Shown here one piece after another: positions 15,681 to 25,142 of a stretch of 38,099 bases of DNA. How positions within the stretch are numbered: position 1 is the stretch's first letter; each line of letters begins with the position of its first letter. Position numbers and translations under genes: made by a program. The notes beneath the pieces were generated by a model. The model was not told the origin of the DNA and ran no database searches. It saw only the letters and a list, made by a program, of their open reading frames with translations. The stretch is from Bacteroidales bacterium KA00251. GTDB taxonomy: Bacteria; Bacteroidota; Bacteroidia; Bacteroidales; Porphyromonadaceae. Where the stretch lies: assembly GCA_001552775.1 (NCBI GenBank), contig KQ959276.1, forward strand, positions 72,051 through 110,149. The letters run 5' to 3'.

Positions 15681-16625
15681 ATGAAAGAGACACTACTCAA
15701 AACAAATTTTTCACTTCCCAATGTCGAAAAGGTTTTTCAGGGAAAGGTACGCGATGTCTATTTCTTCAAGGATGGACAAGTAGCCATGGTAACGACAGAC
15801 CGTATAAGTGCCTTTGATGTGGTACTGCCTATTGGTATACCCTATAAAGGACAAGTGCTGAACCAAATCGCTGCCGAACAACTTGATGCCGTAAAGGACA
15901 TTTTACCTACATGGAAGGTAGCAGTACCCGATCCTATGGTAACCATTGGACATCGTTGCACCCCACTGAAAATAGAAATGGTGATCCGTGGCTATATAGC
16001 AGGCAGTGCATGGAGAGCCTACAAAGAAGGTGCTCGTACTCTGTGTGGCGTAGCTCTACCCGAAGGGCTAAAGGAAAATGAAAAATTTCCTCATCCTATT
16101 ATTACCCCTACCACAAAAGCAGACGAAGGACACGATGAAAACATCTCTAGAGAGGAAATCATCCGTCAAGGTCTAGTAAGTGAAGAAGTCTACAACAAGA
16201 TCGAACAGTATACCTACAGACTGTTTGAAAGAGGATCTCAGCTTGCTAATGATAGAGGGCTTATCCTAGTGGATACCAAATATGAATTTGGGATAAAAGA
16301 GGGTAAAATCTACCTCATCGACGAAATTCATACGCCAGACTCCTCTCGCTACTTCTATAAAGAAGGCTACGAAGAAAGACAAGCTAAGGGGGAAGCTCAG
16401 CGACAACTCTCAAAAGAGTTTGTAAGACAATGGCTTATTGACAATGGGTTTTCAGGAAAAAAAGGCGAAAAGATGCCTACCATGGACGAAGCTTTTGCCA
16501 ATAGTGTCTCCGATCGCTATATTGAGCTTTACGAACACATAACAGGAAAGAAATTTATCAAAGAAGACTTGTCGAACCTTTCTCAGCGTATTGAAAAGAA
16601 TCTACAAAAGTACTTAGCCAAGTAG
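15681..16625 (+). CDS. purC: SAICAR synthetase (phosphoribosylaminoimidazole-succinocarboxamide synthase)
   Basis: It catalyses ATP-dependent joining of CAIR and aspartate to SAICAR in de novo purine synthesis, in the cytoplasm. The 314-residue length fits the longer PurC class. Seen motifs are [11 protein letters not shown] (nucleotide-binding loop), [26 protein letters not shown], the [13 protein letters not shown] stretch and LVDTKYEFG followed by [11 protein letters not shown], all hallmarks of the family. It starts 21 bases after phoH and is followed by a long inverted repeat, probably ending that transcript. purF of the same pathway is near the other end of the window on the minus strand. 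Confidence 0.95.
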   Translation: MKETLLKTNFSLPNVEKVFQGKVRDVYFFKDGQVAMVTTDRISAFDVVLPIGIPYKGQVLNQIAAEQLDAVKDILPTWKVAVPDPMVTIGHRCTPLKIEMVIRGYIAGSAWRAYKEGARTLCGVALPEGLKENEKFPHPIITPTTKADEGHDENISREEIIRQGLVSEEVYNKIEQYTYRLFERGSQLANDRGLILVDTKYEFGIKEGKIYLIDEIHTPDSSRYFYKEGYEERQAKGEAQRQLSKEFVRQWLIDNGFSGKKGEKMPTMDEAFANSVSDRYIELYEHITGKKFIKEDLSNLSQRIEKNLQKYLAK

Positions 16626-16647
16626 AATAAGTAGATAGTACTCTTTT

Positions 16648-16727
16648 AGAAGAATTAAGTGAGGCTACACTTATTGCTTTAGATTTCATCGTGTTACTTG
16701 TAATGTGTACCTCCACTTAATTCTTCT
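16648..16727. repeat. Long inverted repeat (23-base arms) between purC and menG
   Basis: The left arm (16648-16670) begins AGAAGAATTAAGTG and ends TACAC. The right arm (16705-16727) begins GTGTAC and ends CACTTAATTCTTCT. They pair over 23 bases with two mismatches around a 34-base loop. It may act as a terminator for purC, with a T-rich tail TTTCATTCC. However, the stem is AT-rich and much longer than the compact terminators elsewhere here, so a small inverted-repeat element or regulatory hairpin in the menG leader is also possible. The menG ATG is 17 bases beyond the right arm. Confidence 0.65.
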
Positions 16728-16744
16728 TTCATTCCATTCATCTC

Positions 16745-17461
16745 ATGGCTCACCTCACTCTAGATAAAGATCCCTCTACCTTGTCCAAGATGTTTGATCG
16801 TATATCGTCTAAGTACGATCGTCTCAATCAGCTCATGACTTTCGGTATTGTAGACCTATGGTATAAAAAACTCGTTGAGACCATGCGTCCGGCTCGGCCT
16901 AAAATACTATTAGACATCGCCACAGGTACTGCAACTTTTGCGATAAAAATGCTGCAACGGCTTCCCTCTATTTGCCATATTACGGGGCTAGATATCTCAA
17001 CAGAAATGCTAGAGATCGCCAAGACACGGGTAAGGCAAGAAGGCTATGAAAGAGACATTTCCTTCGTGCAGGGAGAAGTTTCTCACCTTCCGTTTGATGC
17101 AGAAACCTTTGATGCCGTTACTTGTTCGCTAGGAATCCGCAACTTTCAAGATCTAACAGCGGCATTTACAGAGGCTTACAGAGTACTAAAGCCTTGTGGA
17201 CACTTCTATATTCTAGAGCTTACCCGACCGCAAAAGAGGATCATTCGCCCATTCTATAAACTTTATATTCATAAGGTACTCCCTTTTCTGGGGAAACAAT
17301 TTGCCCAAGATCGCTCCGCCTATGAGTATCTTTATAAGTCCATTGAAAGCATGCCTCTCCTAGACGAGCTAGTAACCCTTTTATACCGAGCGGGGTTCAA
17401 GTCTGTTTCATACCGACCTCTTACACAGGAGATCGCTACCCTATTCACGGCTTCAAAATAG
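16745..17461 (+). CDS. menG: Demethylmenaquinone methyltransferase (MenG/UbiE)
   Basis: The 238-residue enzyme transfers a methyl group from SAM to demethylmenaquinone, the last step of menaquinone synthesis. Visible features are the UbiE N-terminal signature MFDRISSKYDRLNQLMTFG, SAM motif I LLDIATGTATFA, the acidic loop GLDISTEML, the sequence VTCSLGIRNFQD, and the post-motif RVLKPCGHFYILELTRP. Bacteroidota normally make menaquinone and not ubiquinone, hence the menG name. The start lies just past the long inverted repeat, so translation or transcription could be influenced by it. aroE follows after 13 bases, suggesting co-transcription. Confidence 0.92.
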   Translation: MAHLTLDKDPSTLSKMFDRISSKYDRLNQLMTFGIVDLWYKKLVETMRPARPKILLDIATGTATFAIKMLQRLPSICHITGLDISTEMLEIAKTRVRQEGYERDISFVQGEVSHLPFDAETFDAVTCSLGIRNFQDLTAAFTEAYRVLKPCGHFYILELTRPQKRIIRPFYKLYIHKVLPFLGKQFAQDRSAYEYLYKSIESMPLLDELVTLLYRAGFKSVSYRPLTQEIATLFTASK

Positions 17462-17474
17462 ACTACTATATACT

Positions 17475-18230
17475 ATGACAAAAGAGTATGCACTTGTAGG
17501 ACATCCCTTAGACCACTCCATGTCTCAAGAGTATTTCACCACCAAGTTTGAGACAGAGGGGATATCGGCTCGCTACATCAATCTCGACCTTGTAGACCTC
17601 AAACAACTGAGACGGATCCTTCTTCGCCGTCCCCATCTCGTGGGCTTCAATGTAACTAGTCCCTACAAAGTAGCGATCTTGGATAGTCTAAGCAATATAG
17701 AGCAGGAGGCTGAGTATATAGGTGCTGTCAATACAGTAGTGGTACTAAAGCGACCTTTTTTCAGAAAAAAGCTTTTGGGCTTCAATACCGATGTAGAAGG
17801 TTTTTCAGAAAGCATTAAACCCCTTCTAAAAAAACAGCATACAAGAGCTTTAATCCTTGGCACAGGTGGAGCTGCAAGAGCTGTGAATCGGGCTTTTCGA
17901 AAGATGGGAATTGATACCGATATGGTAAGCCGACAAAAAGGACTGCTAGGTGTGCTCGGCTACGATGATGTAACGCCCGAAGTAATCGCAAGCCACAAGA
18001 TAGTAGTAAATGCTACTCCTCTAGGCATGCACCCCTTTGTACAGATCTCTCCCCCTATTCCCTACGAAGCAATCACGACAGAGCACCTTTGCTATGATCT
18101 TATTTATTCCCCCGAAGAGACACTTTTCCTATCACACTGTAAAGATCATGGAGCGACCATCAAAAATGGGGCAGATATGCTCGTAATACAGGCAGAAGAA
18201 TCGTGGAAGATCTGGCAAAAATATAGCTAG
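17475..18230 (+). CDS. aroE: Shikimate dehydrogenase
   Basis: It reduces 3-dehydroshikimate to shikimate with NADPH in the chorismate pathway, which supplies aromatic amino acids and menaquinone. Seen are the N-terminal substrate domain (YALVGHPLDHSMSQEYF, with the Ser pair that binds shikimate), the catalytic lysine in FNVTSPYKVAI, the NTDVEGF aspartate motif, and the dinucleotide loop ILGTGGAARAV. The C-terminal part has VNATPLGM, with YDLIYSPEET and GADMLVIQAEESW. The 251 residues are slightly short but complete. It follows menG by 13 bases and ends just before a strong hairpin terminator. Confidence 0.93.
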   Translation: MTKEYALVGHPLDHSMSQEYFTTKFETEGISARYINLDLVDLKQLRRILLRRPHLVGFNVTSPYKVAILDSLSNIEQEAEYIGAVNTVVVLKRPFFRKKLLGFNTDVEGFSESIKPLLKKQHTRALILGTGGAARAVNRAFRKMGIDTDMVSRQKGLLGVLGYDDVTPEVIASHKIVVNATPLGMHPFVQISPPIPYEAITTEHLCYDLIYSPEETLFLSHCKDHGATIKNGADMLVIQAEESWKIWQKYS

Positions 18231-18249
18231 TGGTCTCTCTATAATCTAA

Positions 18250-18290
18250 AAAAAGGTCTGAAGATTGCTTACGCCTCTTCAGACCTTTTT
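18250..18290. terminator. Bidirectional intrinsic terminator after aroE
   Basis: AAAAAGGTCTGAAGA and TCTTCAGACCTTTTT are perfect 15-base complements around an 11-base loop. Both flanks supply the needed T-run (TTTTT on the plus strand, a longer T-run on the minus strand from the A-tract at 18248-18254). It can terminate menG-aroE and also the convergent chromate-transporter/T9SS transcript whose last stop is at 18404. The remaining sequence to 18403 holds nothing else I recognise. Confidence 0.9.
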
Positions 18291-18403
18291 CTGAATATCA
18301 TTATAGTATTACACGCGCTCTAAGAAATATGAAACAACTTTTAGCGAATTGAGATTTACACTACCTTTTTTGATACTCTAGTAGATTAATTAATAAGTAC
18401 ATG

Positions 18404-19006
18404 CTATAGCAGTCCATACAAAACAAAACCTAATATACCTGCCACAAAAATCATTGCTATGGGATGAACCCACTTCTTGTAAAGAAGAAAAAAAGTAATC
18501 GCAAAGATGAAAATACTTTTAAAGTCGGGAAAATTATCGGTTTCCACTACAGCATTGTATACTTGTCCGTAGTCCATCGAGGGAGAGAGATTCATAAAAA
18601 AAGCACTTCTCAGAGTTAATAGAAGAGCTGCTGCTAAGATAAGTCCTACAGAGGCTGGTCGTATTCCCGTAAAAGCAGCTTCTACCCATCGATTTTTTCG
18701 GAATTTTTGGTAGTAGAATGCGATTGTCATTACTAAAATAAAAGAGGGAAAACTCACGGCAAGAGTAGCCACTATAGAGCCCCATACAGAGCCCGTAACG
18801 GTATAGCCGATATAAGTCGCACTATTGATACCAATAGGACCTGGAGTCACTTGGCTGAGTGCGACAATATCAGTAAACTGCTGTGCAGTAAGCCATCCAT
18901 AGTGCACCACAACCTCATCTTGAATTAGCGAAAGCATAGCATATCCACCTCCAAATCCAAAGAGACCTATCTTGAGATAGACAAAAATCAGCTGTAAATA
19001 TATCAT
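18404..19006 (-). CDS. chrA: Chromate transporter family protein (short CHR, second of pair)
   Basis: A 200-residue membrane protein of the CHR family with one CHR domain. It has the N-terminal helix with FGFGGGYAMLSLIQDE, then ALSQVTPGPIGINSATYIG, a central VSFPSFILVMTIAF helix, and several C-terminal hydrophobic helices. Short CHR proteins work as pairs equivalent to the two halves of a full-length ChrA; characterised members export chromate, though many Bacteroidota homologues have untested substrates. It begins 5 bases after the stop of the partner gene, so the two are translated from one message. Confidence 0.88.
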   Translation of the reverse strand: MIYLQLIFVYLKIGLFGFGGGYAMLSLIQDEVVVHYGWLTAQQFTDIVALSQVTPGPIGINSATYIGYTVTGSVWGSIVATLAVSFPSFILVMTIAFYYQKFRKNRWVEAAFTGIRPASVGLILAAALLLTLRSAFFMNLSPSMDYGQVYNAVVETDNFPDFKSIFIFAITFFLLYKKWVHPIAMIFVAGILGFVLYGLL

Positions 19007-19011
19007 AGCAT

Positions 19012-19638
19012 CTACTTTCTCTTTTTCAAAAGCACAAATCGGTGCATTTTAAGATAGAAGTGAACTATGCCCAAGGCTCCAGCGATAAGAATAATCCATA
19101 TGGGCGAAAAACTGAAATACCACACCGCGATAGCCACTGCTATAGGGATAAGAAAGAGTACTCTTTTCAGTTTAAGGGCTCGCCATATCGCAAGAATAGG
19201 GATCGCTATCATAGCTACCACAGCTGGTCTTATTCCTTTCATTATTGCCTCTACCCAAGGGTTGCTTTTTGCTTGTTCAAAAAAAAGAGCTAACGTGAGG
19301 ATAATGAGAAAAGAAGGGAGTGTAGATCCCAAAGCCGATATCACAGCACCCTTTACACCTCGTAGCTTATGCCCAAGAAACATGGATAAGTTGACCGCAA
19401 AAACACCAGGTAGCGACTGAGCAACAGCAAAAAGATCAATAAAATCTTCCTCGGAGACCCAATGCTGTTTCTCTACAATATCACGCTGAATAAGGGGGAG
19501 CATAGCATGACCTCCTCCAAAAGTAAAAGCACCTATACGAGTAAATGTAAAAAAGAGCTGGGCAAGAGATACCCTCTTCTTGCCTTGCTCAAGGGTATTA
19601 CACGATGCCAGCTCTCTCTTTTTGAAAAGCTTTTTCAT
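19012..19638 (-). CDS. chrA: Chromate transporter family protein (short CHR, first of pair)
   Basis: A 208-residue short CHR protein. After a charged N-terminal tail of about 25 residues it shows GAFTFGGGHAMLPLIQRD, AVAQSLPGVFAVNLSMFLG and STLPSFLIILTLALFF, followed by hydrophobic C-terminal helices and a basic end. Together with the next gene it forms the two-subunit form of ChrA. The PGP motif of the partner is PGV here, so the two halves are not equivalent. It begins 25 bases after the porN stop in the same direction, with no terminator visible between, so read-through from the type IX secretion operon is plausible. Confidence 0.88.
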   Translation of the reverse strand: MKKLFKKRELASCNTLEQGKKRVSLAQLFFTFTRIGAFTFGGGHAMLPLIQRDIVEKQHWVSEEDFIDLFAVAQSLPGVFAVNLSMFLGHKLRGVKGAVISALGSTLPSFLIILTLALFFEQAKSNPWVEAIMKGIRPAVVAMIAIPILAIWRALKLKRVLFLIPIAVAIAVWYFSFSPIWIILIAGALGIVHFYLKMHRFVLLKKRK

Positions 19639-19663
19639 CTCCTCGTCTTCACTTTATCTCAAA

Positions 19664-20854
19664 CTAAAAACGAGACCGTGCAGAGCGTCCTCCAGAAGAG
19701 GAGCTTTTTACAGCATTGTTTTTCTTTTGTTTGGGAGCTTTTGCTCGCTTAGGGGCTTTCTTTTCTTTAGCTTGACTACGTCTAGCTCGAGCCGTATCAG
19801 CTTCTTTTGAGCCAACTTTAGTAGCATTGTCTGGTACACGGCTTGTCATCTCATCAGTTGCTTTCGACTCTCTTGCAGCACGACTCCATAGCGAAGATTC
19901 AAAACTTTGCAACTCCTTTTCAATGCGTTGCTGCTCGTTTTTCAAAGAGTCTGGTGTTGGACAGTATTGAGCCAATGTTCGCCCTCGTAGATTTAAGGTT
20001 TTGTAAATGCTTCCCTTGTAGAGTCCCAAGCGAAAGAAACCATCTAGTGTAAGGCTTTCTGCATTGTTGAGGTCAGAAAGCATTACCATTTTTGCGTTGA
20101 TATAGGGTCGGATATCATCATATCTTACCCAAAAGAGTGGGAAACGAAGTTGCTCTCCACTTAGATCATCATAAAAAATAGGACAAAGAGCCACCACTCT
20201 CTTGCTGGTAGTACTATTGATAGGATCGAAATAGTACTCCTCTTTGAGGTAATAAGACTTCACAAGATCTGAAGGAATATCGGCATCTTCCACATGATAA
20301 GAAGATGCTCCCTCCCCCGCTACTTGTGTGGAGTATATCCCAAAACGATCTAGAAACTCTCCAAACTTGATTTCGGTTCTATCATCAAAGACTTCTACCC
20401 CATCGGTATATTCATAAGCTTTAAGCTCCCCTTTATTGATTTCTTTGAAAAGAATAGTAAAAAGATTCTGATCGGTAGAGGTAGGACGAGGAGGATAATA
20501 AAGTACCGCATTATTGGCACTATCAAGATCAATCTGACGATATACTACACGCTTCCAAGGAGCATTTTTCGTATCTTGTCTAAGTCTATCGTTAAACTGT
20601 CGTTGCCTTTGAGAAAGAGAGCCTACTCCTTTATCGCTCTCTTTTTGCAAAGCACGGCGTCGTCTATTCAATGGAGATTGCTTCACAGAAGACCCTTGCT
20701 GTAAAGAGTCTTTTTTCACTACCGTCATGGTAGTAGACCTTGTGCTTTCAGATGAAGATCCCTGAATATTTTGACCAAAGATTATAGTGGGGAAAAGCCC
20801 TAAGAAGCAACTCAATAGGAAGGGAAAAGGTTTCATAGAAGGGAAAAAGCTCAT
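19664..20854 (-). CDS. porN: Type IX secretion system ring protein PorN/GldN
   Basis: PorN forms, with the lipoprotein PorK, the periplasmic ring of the type IX secretion system beneath the outer membrane. The 396-residue protein has an N-terminal signal region ([19 protein letters not shown]), the conserved [22 protein letters not shown] stretch split over the family core, [28 protein letters not shown], and [19 protein letters not shown]. The last 80 residues are polar and extremely basic ([18 protein letters not shown], then Ser/Arg-rich), longer than I expect for the family. The ATG overlaps the porM stop by four bases. It is the last por gene of the cluster. Confidence 0.93.
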   Translation of the reverse strand: MSFFPSMKPFPFLLSCFLGLFPTIIFGQNIQGSSSESTRSTTMTVVKKDSLQQGSSVKQSPLNRRRRALQKESDKGVGSLSQRQRQFNDRLRQDTKNAPWKRVVYRQIDLDSANNAVLYYPPRPTSTDQNLFTILFKEINKGELKAYEYTDGVEVFDDRTEIKFGEFLDRFGIYSTQVAGEGASSYHVEDADIPSDLVKSYYLKEEYYFDPINSTTSKRVVALCPIFYDDLSGEQLRFPLFWVRYDDIRPYINAKMVMLSDLNNAESLTLDGFFRLGLYKGSIYKTLNLRGRTLAQYCPTPDSLKNEQQRIEKELQSFESSLWSRAARESKATDEMTSRVPDNATKVGSKEADTARARRSQAKEKKAPKRAKAPKQKKNNAVKSSSSGGRSARSRF

Positions 20855-22404
20855 TGTACAATTACTTCAATAGTAGGGATCTTTCTGGAAATACCATCAG
20901 GACCTACCGCTGTAACATCTGTTATGTAGAATCTCTTGCCTCGGCTTAAACCACGAATTGCTGATAGCTGACGAGAAGAGAATTGATCGTTGTTAGAAAC
21001 TTCTGGAATAGCGTTTCCCATAGAATCGAAAAAGGTAAGTCTGAAGCCAGTAACTCGATATGAAATATCAAGAATATCATCGTCTATAGCAGCCTTAATA
21101 CCACTTGCAGAAAGGAGACTTCGCTTGGATATCTGTCCTCCCTTGAAGCGTTTTACAATACCTTTATCATCTTTGTATTCAATAAAGGGCAGAGGATCGG
21201 GTAAGGCTCGTGTACGTAGCCTATTGTCCGCAATCTTTCTTTTTACGCCATCTCTAGAAGTCGTATACACAGAGATCACCGACTCTTGTCCAACCTTATT
21301 GGGACGGGCGATCCACACATTGCCTTTACGGGAAAGAGTACCATTGCTCATCGTAGCAGACACTTCCTCGCTCGCTACACCAGGTACAGCAATTGTGAGG
21401 GGGTTGTCTATCCCAGCATAAAGTACGTTCATCATTGTGGGAGAGACCGAAGCCATCGGTTCAGTAACGATATACTCTGAGGCAAAGTCTCTAGACATAA
21501 GAGATCCATCGCCTGCACGCATCTTTATCGTACCTTTGATAGGATAAGTACCAGCCCGCGTAGCTACAGCGGTAAATACTCCCCCAGCCTCTTGTGGCAA
21601 AGTTTTACCATTTACTATAATTTCAGGCTGTGCAAGTGAGTCGATACTGCTCAAGACAATTTGAGCTTTATAGGTTCCCCCTTGCATCACGATACGACTA
21701 TCTGGAATTACCTGAGCGAGTACCTTGTTTACTCGAAGGTCTCCTACATCAATATCTTTTACTAACTGACTAAGTACTTGCCCTTCGACACTTCGAATAT
21801 CAGTTTGCAGTTTAGTGATCAGTGTAATCGCTGCAATTGTGGGCATACCTTCAAAGAGTTGTTCTTCCCAAGATTTATTGCCTTTTTTGTCTGTAGATAG
21901 AGTCTTGAGAAGTGCCTCTTTCTTATTCGGAGAAGAGATATGAGAGGCTGCAAGCTCTCTAAACTGATCAATCTGGTGACGCGTTTTTTCACCAAGACGA
22001 GTAATGGGATTAAGCATTACCGAAGGAGCCGCATTCATATCGTCTTTATGCTTGATATTTTCAATAGTAGTAAAAGCATTTCCATCACTTTTTTCTACTA
22101 TTGCTTGCTTAGCTTGCTCTAAGAGAGTGCATACACTGTCGGCGAGTCTCTGTACTTCTTTGCCTTTGAGGAAAGCATTTTTCGACTTTTCAGGTTGCAA
22201 CGTATAGGCTGCTTGGAGTTCGTTAGAAGCAGCTATATTGCTTTGCTCTGCCCCTTCAAGCATTGAGTTGAGTCCATTGCCAACTTTCTCAAATCCATTG
22301 AGGACTTCTCCCGATACATTCAAAGCAACCATGGCTATGAAGACAAGGTACATGAGATTGATCATTTTCTGCCGATTGGGATTCCCAGAAGTTCCTGCTG
22401 CCAT
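20851..22404 (-). CDS. porM: Type IX secretion system motor protein PorM/GldM
   Basis: PorM spans the inner membrane by one helix ([19 protein letters not shown], near residues 16-34) and reaches across the periplasm to the PorK/N ring. With PorL it forms the proton-driven motor. The 517-residue length, the N-terminal [17 protein letters not shown] signature and the large periplasmic part with beta-rich domains ([32 protein letters not shown]) fit GldM. A negatively charged residue in the helix region (Glu in [10 protein letters not shown]) is the expected motor residue context. It starts 49 bases after porL and overlaps porN by four bases. Confidence 0.95.
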   Translation of the reverse strand: MAAGTSGNPNRQKMINLMYLVFIAMVALNVSGEVLNGFEKVGNGLNSMLEGAEQSNIAASNELQAAYTLQPEKSKNAFLKGKEVQRLADSVCTLLEQAKQAIVEKSDGNAFTTIENIKHKDDMNAAPSVMLNPITRLGEKTRHQIDQFRELAASHISSPNKKEALLKTLSTDKKGNKSWEEQLFEGMPTIAAITLITKLQTDIRSVEGQVLSQLVKDIDVGDLRVNKVLAQVIPDSRIVMQGGTYKAQIVLSSIDSLAQPEIIVNGKTLPQEAGGVFTAVATRAGTYPIKGTIKMRAGDGSLMSRDFASEYIVTEPMASVSPTMMNVLYAGIDNPLTIAVPGVASEEVSATMSNGTLSRKGNVWIARPNKVGQESVISVYTTSRDGVKRKIADNRLRTRALPDPLPFIEYKDDKGIVKRFKGGQISKRSLLSASGIKAAIDDDILDISYRVTGFRLTFFDSMGNAIPEVSNNDQFSSRQLSAIRGLSRGKRFYITDVTAVGPDGISRKIPTIEVIVQ

Positions 22405-22453
22405 AGGTGTGCTACTCTAAAAATTATACACAATAAGTACTATTTACAATTGA

Positions 22454-23509
22454 TTATCGTGCGTAACGATCGTGGTCGTTTTCTGAAGGTCTTCTGCCTT
22501 CTTCGGGATGCCTATCTTCAGTATACCTATCATATTGAGGATGGCTTACACGCTCTCTTGTGGAGAAATAGCCACTATCTCGATATGAAGGGATCGGCAT
22601 ATTTACTGTCATAGCCTCGAGCAGTCGAGCATAGACCGCATTAAGTTCCTTGATTCGGTAGAGCATTTGGGCATTTTCTTGACGGAAGCGATCGCTATCA
22701 AGCTGGCTTTCTTGATAAGCATATCGGATATTATCCAGTCTGTCGTTGATCTCCTCAATAGACTGCACTTGTCCAGTAATATCTTTCAGTTGCGACTCAT
22801 AGATTTTGCTGAGGCTTTCCATCGTGCGATTGAGCGAAGTGAGACTTGTGTGATAGGCTTCAGTCTCTTCACTTATACCTTGCTGGCTAGAGGCAAGTTG
22901 TTGGCAACTCTGCATTGTAGAGGCCGTAGTCTCACTAAGCTGTGTAAGCCTATCCACAGACTCGTGGAGTCTCTGTAGACTAGAGGAAAGACGCTCAACT
23001 TCCACCTCGGGGAGGAGTTTAGCAAAGTGACTATTCTCGGAAGGATAAGCAGAAGATACAGGCTCTCCCTGATGCTCCATTGGCACCTGAGCACTATATT
23101 TTTCACTTGTACTAGCAGAATTGACTTCGCTTTTTGGAGACCAACTTTCTTCGCTTTCGGCTTCGTAAAGTCGTTCTTTAGCCTCTCTAGCTTTGCGTGC
23201 AAGGTATTTTCGTCGTTCTTCTATTTCCTCCCTGTCAAGTGGGTTGTATGAAAGGAGCTCGGGGTATACTTGCTCCCACTTATATTGCTCCTCGGGCTTC
23301 TCAAGGCCAGAGATGAAAAAGACAAAAAACTCAGTCATCATCCCAATAAAAAGCATTTGGTTGCCAAAGGGGAAATGGAGGAGTTTAAAGAGAGCTCCCA
23401 ATATTACCACAGCAGCTCCCCAGCTATAAGCGATATTTAGGAAGCGTCTTCCCTTTCGAGAAGCTAGGAACATCTCAAGCTTATTTTTGTAATTGCGGTA
23501 TTTAGTCAT
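22454..23509 (-). CDS. porL: Type IX secretion system motor protein PorL/GldL
   Basis: PorL is the inner-membrane stator-like partner of PorM. The N-terminal 75 residues hold two membrane helices (FLNIAYSWGAAVVILGALFK and MLFIGMMTEFFVFFISGLE, the latter containing the conserved Glu), with LLHFPFGNQM between. The rest is a cytoplasmic coiled-coil-rich tail (Ser/Gln/Leu repeats around residues 170-280) and a charged C-terminus rich in Arg, His and Asp. Length (351) is somewhat above the usual 300 or so because of the tail. It lies between porK (78 bases upstream) and porM (49 bases downstream) in the usual order. Confidence 0.94.
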   Translation of the reverse strand: MTKYRNYKNKLEMFLASRKGRRFLNIAYSWGAAVVILGALFKLLHFPFGNQMLFIGMMTEFFVFFISGLEKPEEQYKWEQVYPELLSYNPLDREEIEERRKYLARKAREAKERLYEAESEESWSPKSEVNSASTSEKYSAQVPMEHQGEPVSSAYPSENSHFAKLLPEVEVERLSSSLQRLHESVDRLTQLSETTASTMQSCQQLASSQQGISEETEAYHTSLTSLNRTMESLSKIYESQLKDITGQVQSIEEINDRLDNIRYAYQESQLDSDRFRQENAQMLYRIKELNAVYARLLEAMTVNMPIPSYRDSGYFSTRERVSHPQYDRYTEDRHPEEGRRPSENDHDRYAR

Positions 23510-23587
23510 GTTCTAAAGAAAATTCGTTGCTTTAGCCCTAAAGCTACAGTTTGTTTTCTACCAATTAGAGAGGTTGGATTAAGGTGG

Positions 23588-25057
23588 TTATTTCCGTTTT
23601 CTACGAGAAGGCTTTGCTATTCCTTGTGAGATGGAGCTCTTTACACAACGAAAACCGATATAGCTTCGCTTGCTATCTTGCAGCTCTTTTTCTCTCACAT
23701 TCGACTGAATGAAACGAGCAATATCTTTCCAAGATCCACCACGTACCACTTTAAGGCACATTGTAGGAGTATCCTCTTTCGTGGCATGGTAGTCTAGCTG
23801 TGGATTGATGTCGTTTACCTCTTTGTATGCAGAGGCTGTAAAGGTTGTGGAGGTCCATTCGGCTACATTACCAGCCATATCGTAAAGTCCGAAGTCATTG
23901 GGAGCGAAACTTCCTACTTCGGCAGGGATAAGGTATCCATCGGCGGTATAGTCTCCTTCGTCAGGCTTAAAGTTGCCGTAAAAGCATCCACCCTCTTTTT
24001 CGGTATCGGCTGTACTCCATGGGTACTTTCTACTAGAGTCTCCCACACGAGCAGCATATTCCCACTCAGCCTCGGTAGGAAGACGAAATGCCTCAATTAC
24101 CATTCCTTCAGGGATGTCCACATTGGCTTTGAATAGTCTACTTCTCCATGCACAAAATGCATCGGCCTGCTCCCAAGAAACTCCAACAACGGGGTAGTTG
24201 TCATAGCTAGGATGGTTGAAGTAAAGGCGTGAATATTGCTCGTTTTGACTATTTTGAAAATCTTTTACCCAGCACGATTCGTCGGGATATATCGCAACAA
24301 TGTAGGTATTGAGGAAGTCGTACTCACTTCTCAGCTTGCGAGTAATGGTCTCTCTCACAATACGACCTTCATCATTGACATAGGCTGTATCTTTAGAGAT
24401 ATAGGGGATCGAGGAGTCCTCCTCGGGATTGTAGTTAATAGACTTAGGCTGCCTGAGAGCTAGAAGTTGCTCGGAGTAAAAAGAAGCTGCACGATAATCG
24501 TACCTAGTGTAGTGGAAGAGCATTTGAGCGGGATCGAGTGTCTTTTGCCCTGTAACAGGATTTACATGGTACACGCTATTCATCGCCACAAGTTCTTCAT
24601 CAAAAGCGGTACGAGGATTAGGCAAAGGTTTTGACCAGTCGAGATAAGGCTCAATCGGATCGCCATAGCGATCGGTAGTTATTTTATAATCGGGATTTCC
24701 TCCGTAGGCGGGATCTGCCAGTCGCTCCCTTATGATGGAGTCTCTTACGTAATAGACAAACTGTCTATACTGAGCATTAGTTATCTCGTGACTATCCATC
24801 CAAAAGGCATCTACAGATATTGGTTTAGCATCAGCCATACGTCCCCACAGGGAGTCAGCTTCGGTACTGCCAAGGGTAATTGACCCACTAGGGATAAGTA
24901 CCATTCCATAGGGGGCAGGTTCATTCCAAGAGGCCAAAGGAGCTCCAACTAGCTCTCCACCTCCTCCAAATCCACGCTTTGAGGCACAGCTCCCCAACAG
25001 TAGCAGTAGCATAAGCACTGCACCTGTCATAGCTGTTGTACTTCGTCTTATCTTCAT
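23588..25057 (-). CDS. porK: Type IX secretion system lipoprotein PorK/GldK
   Basis: PorK is the outer-membrane-anchored lipoprotein of the type IX secretion ring. The 489-residue protein has a lipoprotein signal with lipobox LLGSC near residue 24. It then has a formylglycine-generating-enzyme-like (SUMF1) fold: MVLIPSGSITLGSTEAD, MDSHEITNAQYRQFVYYV, VVGVSWEQADAFCAWRS, RLPTEAEWEYAAR, YDMAGNVAEWTSTTF and VVRGGSWKD, ending in RSYIGFRC. This fold in GldK/PorK is structural, not enzymatic. It sits between porP and porL in the canonical order. Confidence 0.95.
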   Translation of the reverse strand: MKIRRSTTAMTGAVLMLLLLLGSCASKRGFGGGGELVGAPLASWNEPAPYGMVLIPSGSITLGSTEADSLWGRMADAKPISVDAFWMDSHEITNAQYRQFVYYVRDSIIRERLADPAYGGNPDYKITTDRYGDPIEPYLDWSKPLPNPRTAFDEELVAMNSVYHVNPVTGQKTLDPAQMLFHYTRYDYRAASFYSEQLLALRQPKSINYNPEEDSSIPYISKDTAYVNDEGRIVRETITRKLRSEYDFLNTYIVAIYPDESCWVKDFQNSQNEQYSRLYFNHPSYDNYPVVGVSWEQADAFCAWRSRLFKANVDIPEGMVIEAFRLPTEAEWEYAARVGDSSRKYPWSTADTEKEGGCFYGNFKPDEGDYTADGYLIPAEVGSFAPNDFGLYDMAGNVAEWTSTTFTASAYKEVNDINPQLDYHATKEDTPTMCLKVVRGGSWKDIARFIQSNVREKELQDSKRSYIGFRCVKSSISQGIAKPSRRKRK

Positions 25058-25142
25058 ATATATAGAGAGGCAATCCTATTCTTTCTTTTTATAATTTGTA
25101 AAGTGCACACTCTTTCTTCTGCACACAAGCAACCCCTTATAA

